From VAZQ01 sp035293945 (GTDB taxonomy: Bacteria > Pseudomonadota > Alphaproteobacteria > Rhizobiales > Xanthobacteraceae), in contig DATGLV010000041.1 in the NCBI GenBank assembly GCA_035293945.1, positions 161,615 through 225,614 of the forward strand: a DNA stretch of 64,000 nucleotides. Direction: 5' to 3'. Below are positions 53,578-62,950 of the stretch, one piece after another. The notes beneath the pieces were generated by a model. That model did not search any database. It saw only the letters and a program-made list of their open reading frames with translations, and was not told the origin of the DNA. Within the stretch, counting starts at the first letter, position 1. The number at the start of each line of letters is the position of its first letter. Both the position numbers and the translations under genes were made by a program.

Positions 53578-53970
53578 TCATCCGCGGACCTCATAATCAA
53601 GAGACTCCAATATCGTCTTGAGCTGATCGAACCGGGAGTTCTGCCAGAAGAGCGCAATCCAAAATACCATGAACTTTGGATAGGTCGGGACCGTGTGCAC
53701 GATTTGCAGGCCGATCGAAAACAAGCCTCGGAATTTGACTAGGCTTGAGATGTTGCTCCTCGCGAAGACGTAGTTGCGGCCGAAGCATGAAAGGCACAAC
53801 GCATTCCGGCCGCCTGAAAGCCGAGCAAAGGGTATCGTAGCATTCCCCCAATTAACTCTCGCGCCCCCGATTATGCAGAAGGTCGGATCGCCCGGAGTGT
53901 ATCGGGGTTCGGAGCCACCTAACCACCAAAAGAGAGGCGCGTGCGGCTCCACGTTTAGCTCCAAGCGCAT
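53578..53970 (-). CDS. Unknown protein in an AT-richer patch
   Basis: From ATG 53970 the frame gives 130 residues: MRLELNVEPHAPLFWWLGGS through a possible beta-rich domain (RVNWGNATIPFARLSGGR, YVFARSNISSLVKF) and a hydrophobic segment KFMVFWIALFW near residue 105. The frame is open back to a TTG at 54117. It looks like a real polypeptide because aromatic and small residues are evenly spread and codon use is unlike the antisense strand. No family is recognised. Its stop is 29 bases from that of the convergent DUF3592-like gene. Confidence 0.5.
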   Translation of the reverse strand: MRLELNVEPHAPLFWWLGGSEPRYTPGDPTFCIIGGARVNWGNATIPFARLSGGRNALCLSCFGRNYVFARSNISSLVKFRGLFSIGLQIVHTVPTYPKFMVFWIALFWQNSRFDQLKTILESLDYEVRG

Positions 53971-54150
53971 CCAATCAATGGCTATCGATGGGTAGTGGCA
54001 AGAACTCTGAAAGTCCAACCGAAGATGAAGTTTCCGCTTCGGGTCATTGAAGAACCCGCTCGCGCGGGAGCGCGCTGTGCGCGAAGCGAAGCGAGCTGCG
54101 ATGGTGGCGCTAACCAACTGATCAATATGCGCTGACGGGGCGGGCGTCCC

Positions 54151-54190
54151 GTCCTGAGAATTGGGGGTTCCAACACTCCAACCTCAGGAC
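54151..54190. repeat. Inverted repeat immediately before the recombinase gene
   Basis: GTCCTGAG (54151-54158) pairs with CTCAGGAC (54183-54190); inside, TTGG (54161-54164) pairs with CCAA (54178-54181), making a long interrupted stem. It ends 11 bases before the recombinase start and may be an element end or a stem that hides the ribosome-binding site. Confidence 0.7.
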
Positions 54191-54201
54191 AGGAGCCTTC
54201 G

Positions 54202-54819
54202 ATGGGCGACAAGCCTATCAGCGATCTTCGCCGCCGCCTGATCGCGGACATGAAGGTGCGAACCTTCGGCGACAAGACGCAGCAGGACTATATCCGGCAT
54301 ATCGAGGCGTTTGCCAAATTTCTCGGCCGCTCGCCCGATAGCGCGACCGGCGACGACATCCGCCGCTTCCAGCTTGCGCAGGTCGAAGCGGGCGCGCAGC
54401 CACCGAAGATGAATGCGCAGGCCTCGGCGTTGCGCTTCTTCTTCACCATCACGCTCGGCCGCGCCGATCTTGCCCATCAGCTGGCACGCACAAGCTATCC
54501 GCGCAAGCTGCCGCGGGTGCTGACCGAGGATCAGGTCGCCAGCCTGCTCGAAGCCGCACCCGGTCCAGGTCTCAAGTACAAGGCCGCGCTCGGCATCGCC
54601 TACGGTGCTGGCCTGCGCGGCTGCGAGGTCGTCTCGCTGCGGGTTGGCGACATCGATTCGCAGCGCATGCTGATCCGAGTCGAGATGGGCAAAGGCCGCA
54701 AGGATCGGCACGCCATGCTGTCGCCGCAGCTGCTTTCGTTGCTGCGCGCCTGGTGGCTGCAATGCCGGTCGAGGGCCGGCATCCGAAACCTTTCACAGGA
54801 AGAGAAAGGCTCAAAATGA
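54202..54819 (+). pseudogene. Truncated tyrosine recombinase (IS91-associated integrase type)
   Basis: The 205-residue product has the SAM-like N-terminal domain (KTQQDYIRHIEAFAKFLGRS) and the start of the catalytic domain: arginine in AYGAGLRGCEVVSLRVGDID and the KGRKDR lysine region. It stops after LLSLLRAWWLQCRSR, so the H-x-x-R box, second histidine and nucleophilic tyrosine are missing. Full-length relatives are about 290 residues. The gene is therefore not catalytically competent. The adjacent inverted repeat and the HigBA patch suggest a decayed mobile region. Confidence 0.8.
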
Positions 54820-55000
54820 GAAAATCTGGCCCGCCTTTCCTCTGATTGCGGAAGTGCAAACCCGATCCTAATCGCGTCACTCACCCACCGGGCTGCGCGC
54901 GTCCACCTCTGCCCGCAAGCGGAGCGAGGCGGAAATGCCGCACGCCGAATGCGATCATCCAGCCGCCGGCTCGGACAGGTAAGGCCCGCGCTGGGTGACG

Positions 55001-56047
55001 CTATTGCTCCTTGAGCAGCTTCCCTAACGCCGCCACCACCGGCTTCGGCATCTGCTTCGTTTCCCGCGTGATCGCATCCATCTCCTCGCCGGTCGCCGGC
55101 TCGATGGTGATGTTGCGCTTCTGGCAGGCAGCCAGGAATTCCGGATCCTTGACCATCTCCTGGAAGGCGGTGCGCAATGCGGCCAGGCGTTCCGGCGGCA
55201 CGCCCGGCGTGGTCAGGATCGAGCGGCCGATCTCGGCGGTGCCGGCGATGGCGCGCAGCACCGAGCGCCCCTCGTCGCTCTGGGCAAGCTCAGGCAGCGT
55301 CGGTACCTGCGGCAACAGCGGATGCCGCTTGAGGGCATTCTGGTAGAGGATCACGGCGGCGTCGCCCTTGATCCAGTCCGGATGCGCGGCGAGCAGGCCT
55401 GGAATGCCGACCGCCGAGACGAGCTCGACCTCGCCGCGCTCGGCCGCCAGCATGATCTCGTTGGTGCCCTTGTAGCCCTTCACCAGCTTGAATTTGGAGC
55501 CCGCATAGGCGTTGAGCGCCAGCGGATAGAGCACGGTGGTCGAGCCGCCGCCGGAGGTGCCGGTGATGATCTCGCGCTGGCGCGCATCCTCAAACGACTT
55601 GATGCCGGTGCGCTTGAGGGCGACGCCGACGTCGATATTGGTGGCGAGGCGGCCGATATAGGGCAGCTTGGTCGGGTCGATCGTGCTCTTCTCGTCGGTG
55701 ACGGCATCGACCGCGAGCGTCTGCGCCACGCTGCCGAAATAGGTGCCGTCCCTGGGCGCGACGTCATAGAGATAGTTGACCGCCTTGAAGCTGCCGGCGC
55801 CCGGCATGTTCTGCGGAATGATAGTCGGATTGCCGGGCAGATGCTTGGGCATGAACTCTGCGAACAAACGGCCATAGATGTCATAGCCGCCGCCCTCGCC
55901 GTAACCGATGAGGATGTGCAGCGTCTTGCCGCGGTAGAAGTCGGCAACGGATTGGGCGCGCAGCTCGGGCGATGTGCCGAGCAATGCCAGTCCCACGAGA
56001 AAGAACGGCGCCAAGACCGTCCACAACATCCGTTGCACCGCGCTCAT
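55001..56047 (-). CDS. Divergent TctC-like tripartite transporter binding protein
   Basis: The 348-residue protein has an N-terminal signal (TVLAPFFLVGLALLGTSPELRA). The mature start ADFYRGKTLHILIGYGEGGG, the IIPQNMPGAGSF loop and PRDGTYFGSVAQ are the diverged variants typical of the larger, second branch of Bug-like proteins. The C-terminal PPERLAALRTAFQEMVKDPEF is conserved. Good ribosome-binding site AGGAAGG before the ATG. No permease adjacent; a class II aldolase gene lies 160 bases upstream on the same strand. Confidence 0.88.
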   Translation of the reverse strand: MSAVQRMLWTVLAPFFLVGLALLGTSPELRAQSVADFYRGKTLHILIGYGEGGGYDIYGRLFAEFMPKHLPGNPTIIPQNMPGAGSFKAVNYLYDVAPRDGTYFGSVAQTLAVDAVTDEKSTIDPTKLPYIGRLATNIDVGVALKRTGIKSFEDARQREIITGTSGGGSTTVLYPLALNAYAGSKFKLVKGYKGTNEIMLAAERGEVELVSAVGIPGLLAAHPDWIKGDAAVILYQNALKRHPLLPQVPTLPELAQSDEGRSVLRAIAGTAEIGRSILTTPGVPPERLAALRTAFQEMVKDPEFLAACQKRNITIEPATGEEMDAITRETKQMPKPVVAALGKLLKEQ

Positions 56048-56207
56048 CTGACCTTCCTCTTCTCTTCCCCGCCCCTATTACTCCGCATATCCGGCGCGCA
56101 ACCGGCGGCATCTTGTCTCATTCAAGCGCGTGTTCACTTCGGAAAACCGGCATCCACTCACGCTTTCGCAAGGGCTTTTCCGGAATAGCGCTCGCTCGCC
56201 TATCTCT

Positions 56208-56912
56208 CTATCGCTGTCGCGCGACCTTCCGAACCATATAGTTGAAAAGGTTAATCTGGTTCTCAGCGCGGGTGATGCGTTTCTTCGCCTTGGCTTCCTC
56301 CGGCGAGGTCACGAGCTTGGCGCCGCCCGCCGACTCGGCGACGAGCTGCATCCAACAAGCTTTCTCCAGCACCAGCGCGTGATAGACCGCCTCCTCGATG
56401 GTGCGCCCCACCGTGACGATGCCGTGGTTGCGCAACAGGAGCGCCTGGTGCTCGCCGAGGCAGCGCGCCACCGCCTTGCCGAGCTCCTGGGTGACGATGA
56501 GATCGGTCGTGTCGGAGAACACCGGCAGGCCGTCGGAAAAGGCGGAGCCCGGATGCCCGACTGGCTGCAGCGGCTTGCCGAGCGCGGAGAAGATCACCGA
56601 ATAGGGCGCGTGGGTGTGCACGACCGACTGGATCTCCGGGCGCACGCGCATGATCTCGGAATGAATGAAGACCTCGTTATGCCGCGCATGGCTGCCGGAG
56701 GTCTTCTCGCCCTCGATATTGATGGTGACGATGTTCTCGCGTGTCATCTCCTCGAGCCCCATGCCGCCGGCCTTCATCAGGATGCGGTTCGGGTCCTCAG
56801 GCGTGCGCAGCGTCACATGGCCCATGCAATAGTCACCTTGGCCCTCGGCTTCGAGAATGCGGCCGGCATCCGCCAGGCGGTCGCGCAGCGCGTCGTCGAT
56901 CGTGATCGTCAT
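56208..56912 (-). CDS. Class II aldolase/adducin-family protein
   Basis: The 234-residue protein contains the zinc-binding HTHAPYS and LLLRNHGIVTVG motifs and the DYCMGHVTLRTP N-terminal segment of the family, with the acidic GMGLEEMTREN. Members include fuculose-phosphate aldolase and ribulose-phosphate epimerases, and many act on unknown substrates. The start has AAGAAGG upstream. It shares direction with the TctC-like gene downstream, which suggests a transported hydroxy-acid or sugar acid as a substrate; this is inference. Confidence 0.9.
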   Translation of the reverse strand: MTITIDDALRDRLADAGRILEAEGQGDYCMGHVTLRTPEDPNRILMKAGGMGLEEMTRENIVTINIEGEKTSGSHARHNEVFIHSEIMRVRPEIQSVVHTHAPYSVIFSALGKPLQPVGHPGSAFSDGLPVFSDTTDLIVTQELGKAVARCLGEHQALLLRNHGIVTVGRTIEEAVYHALVLEKACWMQLVAESAGGAKLVTSPEEAKAKKRITRAENQINLFNYMVRKVARQR

Positions 56913-57144
56913 CGATTGTCCTTCTTAAGGTCCGCTTGCCTTCGACCCCTACCTTGTCTGGCTCACGGAAGGGGCTGTGAGCTCAGGCAAGCTGATGCCG
57001 GTTTTTTCGGCAAAGAGCAACCGGCATTGCAAAGAAAGTTGCCGCAGCGGACCCGCGCCGGCGGCGAGCCTTTACCAATCCGCTTATGGCTTTGCGACTT
57101 ACCGCCTGCTAACCAACTCCGCTTTCTCGAACCGGGGACCCTCC

Positions 57145-57849
57145 ATGCGCAAGCTCTTCACAATTCTCGCCTTGGTCGCGCTGACCACCTTGGCACCTGT
57201 CCGTTCGCAGGCTGAGGACGCAAAGCCCTATTCCGACAACAAAGAAATCAATCTGTTGGTGCTGTTGCCGCCGCCGCCAGCGCCCGATTCAGCACAGACC
57301 AGGGCCGAGCTGGCCGAGATCCTGACCATCCAGGTGACCCGCACCAGGGAGATGGAAGCCCGCGCCATCGCGGATGCGAACGAGAACATCTGGCGCTTCG
57401 CCGATGTGGTCGACAGCCCCAAGTTCAACGCTGAGGCGCTGCCCAAATTCACCGCCTTCTTTGACCGGATCGTCAAGACCGAGCCTGCGGTCGTCGATCC
57501 GGCCAAGGATGTCTGGAAGCGCCTGCGCCCGCACCTCTATTCCGATCTCGTCCGTCCGGTGGTGCCGCTGTCGAAGTCGGGCTCTTACCCTTCGGGCCAT
57601 GCCACCGTCGGCACCCTGATGGGCATCGAGCTCGCCAACATGCTGCCGGAGAAGCGCGCCGCCATCATGGCCCGCGCCTGGGAGTTCGCTCACAACCGGC
57701 TGGTGGGCGGCATCCATTATCCGTCAGATATCGAGATGGGCCGCATCTCCGGCACCGTGATCGCGCAGACGATCTCGACCCATGCGGACTTCCGCCAAGA
57801 GTTCGAGGACGCCAAAGCGGAGCTGCGCGCGGCGCTCGGATTGAACTGA
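57145..57849 (+). CDS. PAP2-type (class A) acid phosphatase, secreted
   Basis: The ATG at 57145 opens a 234-residue protein with a signal peptide ending at VRSQA. The PAP2 triad motifs are WKRLRPHLY (the K-x6-RP box), SYPSGHAT and HNRLVGGIHYPSDIEMG; in the third, serine of the usual SR is N, while R, H and D remain. Such periplasmic phosphatases remove phosphate from nucleotides or lipids. A frame extending back to 56977 lacks signal character. It is convergent with the next gene, 6 bases away. Confidence 0.88.
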   Translation: MRKLFTILALVALTTLAPVRSQAEDAKPYSDNKEINLLVLLPPPPAPDSAQTRAELAEILTIQVTRTREMEARAIADANENIWRFADVVDSPKFNAEALPKFTAFFDRIVKTEPAVVDPAKDVWKRLRPHLYSDLVRPVVPLSKSGSYPSGHATVGTLMGIELANMLPEKRAAIMARAWEFAHNRLVGGIHYPSDIEMGRISGTVIAQTISTHADFRQEFEDAKAELRAALGLN

Positions 57850-57855
57850 CGCGGA

Positions 57856-58380
57856 TCAGGGCGGGGGCGCCCCTCCCCGGGTTTGACTCTGCCGGCGCGC
57901 CATGGCGAGCAGCAGGTCCCAGGCGTTGCGGACGTTGACGACCAACAACATCACGGCGCCTACCGCGAGCGCATCGGCGGCATGATTCGATCCGTTCAGG
58001 AACAGCACGGCGCTGACCAGGATAATTGCATAGGCGACAAGCGGGGCAACCCCATAGGCAAGCCGATCCGGCAGGTCAGCGATTCCATCTTTCAGCAGCC
58101 GCCGGATGATGAATCCCGCATAGAAAAAACCGGCGGCGGCCGTCAAGGCAAGCAGGATGGCGAGCGAAGCCGCCGTCTGCGCGGGCGCGAGCACCAGCGC
58201 GGAGACGAACAGCACGGCGGTGAAATGAAAGGCAACCGGGCTCATATAAGTGCGAGTGGGGCCTGCGCTTTCGCGCGGCAGCGCGCCCGCGCCGATCGAC
58301 ACCGCCACGAACAGGAGGGCCAACAGCGCCGACGCCGCGGTGCCGATGAGCCCGTAGAACTCGTGCCAAGGCTGCAGCAT
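57856..58380 (-). CDS. Five-helix integral membrane protein of unknown function
   Basis: I use ATG 58380 (MLQPWHEFYGLIGTAASALL), giving 174 residues; 58392 is an alternative, and neither has a strong ribosome-binding site. About five hydrophobic helices are visible (LLALLFVAVSIGAGAL, FHFTAVLFVSALVLA, SLAILLALTAAAGFFYAG, VAPLVAYAIILVSAVLFL, ALAVGAVMLLVVNV). A WHEFYGLIGTAAS start is common in unnamed membrane proteins of this order. The upstream region contains repeat family A, which is not coding. The frame stays open to 58689 through the repeat. Confidence 0.65.
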   Translation of the reverse strand: MLQPWHEFYGLIGTAASALLALLFVAVSIGAGALPRESAGPTRTYMSPVAFHFTAVLFVSALVLAPAQTAASLAILLALTAAAGFFYAGFIIRRLLKDGIADLPDRLAYGVAPLVAYAIILVSAVLFLNGSNHAADALAVGAVMLLVVNVRNAWDLLLAMARRQSQTRGGAPPP

Positions 58381-58448
58381 GGATGAGGGCATACACCAGC
58401 ATGTCGCTGCGGGCGATTGGATTGGCGAACCGAATTTCTCGGTCATTG

Positions 58449-58559
58449 CCGGGCTTGACCCGGCTTGACCCGGCAATCCTTCTTCTTGCGAAAAGATGGA
58501 CCCGCGGGTCATAAGGGCGTTTACGCCCCGTCTTCGACGGGCTATGCCCGCGGGTGACG
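58449..58559. repeat. Dispersed palindromic repeat, family A (copy 2)
   Basis: This copy matches 42570-42671 closely, with an extra 10-base CTTGACCCGG duplication at its left end. It contains GACCCGCGGGTC and GGGCGTTTACGCCC and lies between two leftward genes. Confidence 0.85.
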
Positions 58560-58579
58560 GCCGAGCGGCTAAACATGCG

Positions 58580-59980
58580 CTAAACCGATTTGGGCCGGTG
58601 GCCGCTGACCTCGGCGGCGGCGTCCGCGGCGAGCGGCAGGCAGAACGGCAAGCATCCGAGCACGAGCGCCGCTGCTCCCGCAAAGGCAACGCGGAAATCG
58701 AGAAGGCTTAACGCGCTGGCGCCGCGCCAGGCGAGCGACAGGTGCAGTATCACGGCGACGATCGCCACCCCGAATCCGCGGCTCAGCTGCTGCGCCATGC
58801 TGGCGATCGAGGTAGCGGTGCTCATCTGCGGATTGGAAATATCCGCATAGGCGATCGCCTGTGTGGCGGTGAATTGCAGCGATTGGAAGAAGCCGGCGAT
58901 GAGCAGGAGCACGAAGATGAGCGGAGCCGGCGTTGCGCCGGTGAAGAAGGCGCACATGGCGATCGAGGCGGCGCTGATCACTCCGTTGACGATGATCACA
59001 TTGCGAAAGCCGAAGCGCTTGAGGATCGGCCGCGCCGACGCCTTCATGGTCATGGCACCGGCGGCGCTCGCAAAGGTAATGAGGCCGGAGGCGAACGCGC
59101 TCATGCCGAACACGACCTGCAGCAGCAGCGGCAGCAGGAACACCAGGCTGCCGGCGCCGGCGCGAAACAATGAGCCGCCGCCGATGCTGGCGCGGAAAGT
59201 CGGTATCCGGAAGATCGACAGATTGAGCAAAGGATACGGATGGCGCCGCAAATGCCGTAGCGCGAAGATGCCGGTGATGAAGCCGACGAGCAACAGCACG
59301 ACGGCGCTCGCCACGTTGAAACCGCGCCCGATCGCCTCGATGCCGTAGAGGATGCAGGCGAGCGAGACACCGGTGAGGAGGAAGCCCAGCCAGTCGAGCG
59401 GGCGCGGGTCATCCTCCTTCGGATTATCGAAGAAGATGCTCACCAGCACGATGCCGAGGACGCCGAGCGGCACATTTACGAGGAATATCCAGCGCCAGGA
59501 GAAGTAGGTGGTGATGAAGCCGCCGATCGGAGGCCCTAGCACCGGGCCGAGCTGCGCCGGCACTTGCAGATAAGCCATCGTGCGCACGAGCTGCGAGCGT
59601 TCGATGCTGCGAAACAGCACCAGCCGCCCGACCGGCACCATCATGGCGCCGCCCAGCCCCTGCAGCACCCGCGCGGCGGTCAGCTCGATCGCGTTGTTGG
59701 AGAGCCCGCACAGGACCGAGCCGACCGTGAACAGGGCGATGGCAGCGCGAAAGATCGTGCGCCCGCCGAAGCGGTCCGACGCCCAGCCGCTGACCGGGAT
59801 GAACACCGCGACGCTGAGCAGATAGGCCGTCACCGCCACGCTCAGCGCCACCGGGTCGGAATCGAGCGAGATCGCCATCTGCGGCAGCGCGGTGGTGATC
59901 ACCGTAGCGTCGATCTGCTGCATGATGATTGCCGAGGCCACGATCATGGCGACGACTTTGGGCTTGCCCTCTGGCGACAT
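58580..59980 (-). CDS. DHA2-type MFS transporter (EmrB/QacA-like)
   Basis: From ATG 59980 the protein has 466 residues and about 14 hydrophobic helices. The DHA2 family start is visible as VASAIIMQQIDATVITTALPQMA, followed by the motif GWASDRFGGRTIFRAAIALF and RVLQGLGGAMMVP (the antiporter motif region). These pumps use the proton gradient to expel drugs or toxic compounds. A TTG lies two codons upstream. No TetR-type regulator is next to it, so regulation cannot be inferred. Confidence 0.92.
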   Translation of the reverse strand: MSPEGKPKVVAMIVASAIIMQQIDATVITTALPQMAISLDSDPVALSVAVTAYLLSVAVFIPVSGWASDRFGGRTIFRAAIALFTVGSVLCGLSNNAIELTAARVLQGLGGAMMVPVGRLVLFRSIERSQLVRTMAYLQVPAQLGPVLGPPIGGFITTYFSWRWIFLVNVPLGVLGIVLVSIFFDNPKEDDPRPLDWLGFLLTGVSLACILYGIEAIGRGFNVASAVVLLLVGFITGIFALRHLRRHPYPLLNLSIFRIPTFRASIGGGSLFRAGAGSLVFLLPLLLQVVFGMSAFASGLITFASAAGAMTMKASARPILKRFGFRNVIIVNGVISAASIAMCAFFTGATPAPLIFVLLLIAGFFQSLQFTATQAIAYADISNPQMSTATSIASMAQQLSRGFGVAIVAVILHLSLAWRGASALSLLDFRVAFAGAAALVLGCLPFCLPLAADAAAEVSGHRPKSV

Positions 59981-60475
59981 TTTCAACTGATTGACCCAAA
60001 TGAACGCCGATCCGCCGGTTTTAGCGGTTAGCGGATCGCTTACCTAGTTTGGAGATGGCTGCCTCTGCTCTCGCCCCCTGGCCTGATCTGAACGATTCCG
60101 GCCGCCGGTTCAACAAAACAGTTCCGGAGGTTTGCAAATCTTTCAGGAATTGCATGCAGAAATGTATTCGGGCGGATGTCGGAGCCGTCATCCGTGCGAC
60201 GGCGCAGAGTCGACCTCAAAGGCCGCGATCTCCGTTGCCCGGATGCGTTTTCCGGCCGGCGCTCCACTCGAGGATCGCCGCAGCTGTCGGATTTGACCTG
60301 TGATCGGGAGATTCGGCTTGTTTCCCAGATCGCAGGGGGGTGTAATCCATGCGCCCCTGCGTGGCGAAATCGGCTGAGTCGGGGGGCCCCATCTCGTAAG
60401 CGCGTCCAAGTTCGATTCGGGGCTCACTTTGCTGCCCACACAACCATCACCGAAAGCTCAAGAGGAGGAATACAG
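59981..60475. other. Intergenic region upstream of the YncE-like gene
   Basis: No gene is supported in these 495 bases. The region separates the divergent MFS and YncE-like genes and must contain both promoters. I see no clear operator or riboswitch. Confidence 0.5.
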
Positions 60476-61567
60476 ATGAGTTTGAGAATCAGGACGCTGC
60501 TCCTGGCAACCGCGGCCGCCTTGTCGGCAACTGCAGCTGCGCATGCGGTGGAGCTCAAGGAGGTCGGGAAGATCGACGTCAAGTTCGATGCTCCCTTGCA
60601 GGCCTTCGACATAGGCTGGTACGACGCCAAGACCGACCGTTACGTCCTGTCCAGCCGGGGCAGCACGAACCCGAAGGAAAAGACCAACCCGGGCAACAAC
60701 GGCTTGATTATCGTCGATACCACCAATGACAAGCTCATCGGCATCGCGGCCGGCACCACGATGGCGCGTGGCGCCATCATCGTCAACGACGGGGCCGAAG
60801 CCTGGGTCGGCGACGGCGACAACACGATCAAGATCGTGGACATGAAGACCAACAAGATCGTCGGCTCGATCCCGACCGAAGCCAATAAGGGCGGCGCCGA
60901 CGAGCTCAACTATTCGCCCAAGGATAACGTCGTTGCCATGGCATTGCCTGACAACGACCCGCCGACCTTGATCCTGATCAATACCAAGGACCGCAAGATC
61001 TTCGCCAAAGTCCCGGTTCCGAACGCCTCCGACGGCTTCGAGCAGACCATCTATTCCGAGGTCGACGGCAATTTCCACACCGTGATTCCGGAGCTGGGCG
61101 GCGATCCCAACAAAGGCGGCATGATCACTGTCGATCCGAAGACCGGCAAGCAGGTCGGCGAGATCGCGCCGATCGACAATTGCAAGCCGCACGGCAATTT
61201 CCCGGGCGTCGGCAACGAGATCATGATCGGCTGCAATTACGGGCAGACCAAGGACAAGCGCCCGCCCGTGCAGATGATCTTCGACGTCAAGCAGAACAAG
61301 ATCACCGAGACCATGCCGGGCATCGGCGGCACCGACATGACCGGCGCGGATGCGGGCCTCGGCCTCTACTATTCGGCCGCGTCCGGCAACGGCGAAGGCT
61401 CGGCACTCGGCGTCTTCGATGCCAAGACGCATAAGCTGATCCAGAAGATCCCGACCGCCGGCCGCGCTCACTCGGTCGCGGTGAACACCAAGAACCACCA
61501 CGTCTATGTGCCCGAGGGCACCGAAGGCGGCGGCTGCGGCTGCATCCGGGTCTTCGCCCCGATGTAG
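60476..61567 (+). CDS. Secreted YncE-like beta-propeller protein
   Basis: The ATG at 60476 has AGAGGAGGAATACAG upstream, giving 363 residues. After a signal peptide (MSLRIRTLLLATAAALSATA) come propeller blades with typical motifs such as NGLIIVDTTNDKLIG, KIVDMKTNKIVGSI, LILINTKDRKIFAKV and HSVAVNTKNHHVYVPEG. Glycine-cysteine-rich GGGCGCIRVFAPM ends the protein. Such proteins often bind ligands or DNA/heme in the periplasm; none can be named here. It is followed by a strong terminator. Confidence 0.87.
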   Translation: MSLRIRTLLLATAAALSATAAAHAVELKEVGKIDVKFDAPLQAFDIGWYDAKTDRYVLSSRGSTNPKEKTNPGNNGLIIVDTTNDKLIGIAAGTTMARGAIIVNDGAEAWVGDGDNTIKIVDMKTNKIVGSIPTEANKGGADELNYSPKDNVVAMALPDNDPPTLILINTKDRKIFAKVPVPNASDGFEQTIYSEVDGNFHTVIPELGGDPNKGGMITVDPKTGKQVGEIAPIDNCKPHGNFPGVGNEIMIGCNYGQTKDKRPPVQMIFDVKQNKITETMPGIGGTDMTGADAGLGLYYSAASGNGEGSALGVFDAKTHKLIQKIPTAGRAHSVAVNTKNHHVYVPEGTEGGGCGCIRVFAPM

Positions 61568-61606
61568 ATCGCCGACGCGAACCTTTCGCGCATGGCTCGG
61601 TAACGC

Positions 61607-61636
61607 AGGCGGGGCAGTTGCCCCGCCTGTTTTTTT
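61607..61636 (+). terminator. Rho-independent terminator
   Basis: AGGCGGGGC (61607-61615), a four-base loop AGTT, GCCCCGCCT (61620-61628), then a T-run of seven at 61630-61636. It lies 40 bases after the YncE-like stop and is the clearest intrinsic terminator in the window. Confidence 0.92.
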
Positions 61637-61777
61637 GCCCGCCAGGCTCCTGGCGCGCGGGCCTCTCACCGGCTCGACGCTGCGGTTGCAACAGCCTATT
61701 CTTGAAGCTCTGGTGTCGTTGCGGCGAACGCAGATCATCAACACGCGATCGATAACGCGTGCATCCGGGAGGTAGCC

Positions 61778-62899
61778 ATGAAAGTCGACACTCTTGCTCG
61801 CGCGGCTCTGATTGCCACGCTAAGCGCAGCGAGCGCCGGCGGTGCGCTCTTCGGCGGCGAAGCGCGCGCGCAAACCGCCGCCCGCAGCCTGCCGATGTTC
61901 GAGGTGGATGCGTCGTGGCCGAAAGTGCCCGCCAAATGGAAGCTCGGCGACGCCTCGAGCTTCGCGGTCGACGCGCAGGACAATGTCTGGCTCCTGCATC
62001 GCCCACGCACCCTCAAGCCTGCGGATGCCCCGATGGCGGCACCGCCCGTCATGGTGTTCGATCAAGCCGGCAACAACATCAAGTCCTGGGGCGGCGAAGG
62101 GGCCGGCTATGAGTGGCCGCAGCGCGAGCACGGCATCCACATCGACTACAAGGGCTTCGTCTGGATCGGCGGCAACAATTGTCCGAGCAACGGCCTGCCC
62201 GGCCTGAAGCGGGTTGCCGACGACCAGCTATTGAAATTTACGCAGGACGGCAAGTTCGTCATGCAGATCGGCCACAGCAATCAAAGCAAGGGCAACGCCG
62301 ACACCGCCAACCTGCATCGGCCGGCGGACGCTTGGGTCAATCCGCAAAGCAACGAATTGTACGTCGCAGACGGCTATGGCAATCACCGGGTCATCGTGTT
62401 CGATGCCGATACCGGCGTCTACAAGCGCATGTGGGGTGCGTTCGGCAACAAGCCGATGGACGATGATCACTGCGAGATCGTGAGCCCGAAGAGCTTTCCG
62501 GATCCGCAGGGACCGGGGAATTTCAGCATCGTGCACGCGATCCGTGTCGCCAACAGCGACGGGATGGTCTACGTGGCCGATCGCGAGAACAGGCGCGTGC
62601 AGATGTTCCTGCCCGACGGCACGTTCGTGAAGCAGCTGGTGCGGACCGATGTTCCGTTCGCGCGCGACCTCGCGCTGTCGCCCGACCGCGAGCAGCAGTT
62701 CCTCTATGTGGGCGCCGGCAAGAGCATAATGGTGCTCGATCGCAAGAGCCTCGAGGTGTTGGGCAACATCCAGCCCACCGGCATCCTCGGTGGCGGCCAT
62801 TTGATCGCCACCGACTCGAAGGGCAACATCTACATCGCCCAGACCACGCAAGGCCTGCAGAAGCTCGCCTTCAAGGGAATGACGACGGCGAGCAAATAG
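61778..62899 (+). CDS. Secreted NHL-repeat propeller protein
   Basis: The 373-residue protein has a GGGAGGTAG ribosome-binding site and a signal peptide through GGEARA. NHL-type blades appear as LGDASSFAVDAQDNVWLLHR, HRPADAWVNPQSNELYVADG with YGNHRVIVFDADTG, and YVADRENRRVQMFLPDG. The segment EHGIHIDYKGFVWIGGNN is another blade. Related folds include peptidylglycine alpha-amidating lyase and lactonases. Two cysteines (NNCPS, DDHCE) are present. The substrate is unknown. It is separated from the YncE-like gene by a terminator, so it is its own unit. Confidence 0.87.
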   Translation: MKVDTLARAALIATLSAASAGGALFGGEARAQTAARSLPMFEVDASWPKVPAKWKLGDASSFAVDAQDNVWLLHRPRTLKPADAPMAAPPVMVFDQAGNNIKSWGGEGAGYEWPQREHGIHIDYKGFVWIGGNNCPSNGLPGLKRVADDQLLKFTQDGKFVMQIGHSNQSKGNADTANLHRPADAWVNPQSNELYVADGYGNHRVIVFDADTGVYKRMWGAFGNKPMDDDHCEIVSPKSFPDPQGPGNFSIVHAIRVANSDGMVYVADRENRRVQMFLPDGTFVKQLVRTDVPFARDLALSPDREQQFLYVGAGKSIMVLDRKSLEVLGNIQPTGILGGGHLIATDSKGNIYIAQTTQGLQKLAFKGMTTASK

Positions 62900-62928
62900 C
62901 ATCGATTTCAGGAGCCTCATGGTGAGGA

Positions 62929-62950
62929 GCGCGGGCCTCTCGGCCCGCGC
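62929..62950. repeat. Strong hairpin repeat between convergent genes
   Basis: GCGCGGGCC (62929-62937), a TCTC loop and GGCCCGCGC (62942-62950) form a perfect 9-bp stem. Flanking CCTCATGGTGAGGAG on the left and a CTCCTCAGGACGAGG stretch near 63020 make a larger repeat of a type frequent in Bradyrhizobium relatives. Confidence 0.8.

Noticed and set aside
53971..54117. N-terminal extension of the unknown gene at 53578
   Set aside because: The extension begins only with TTG, is rich in R and S, and shows no ribosome-binding site; I kept the ATG at 53970 but the true start is uncertain.
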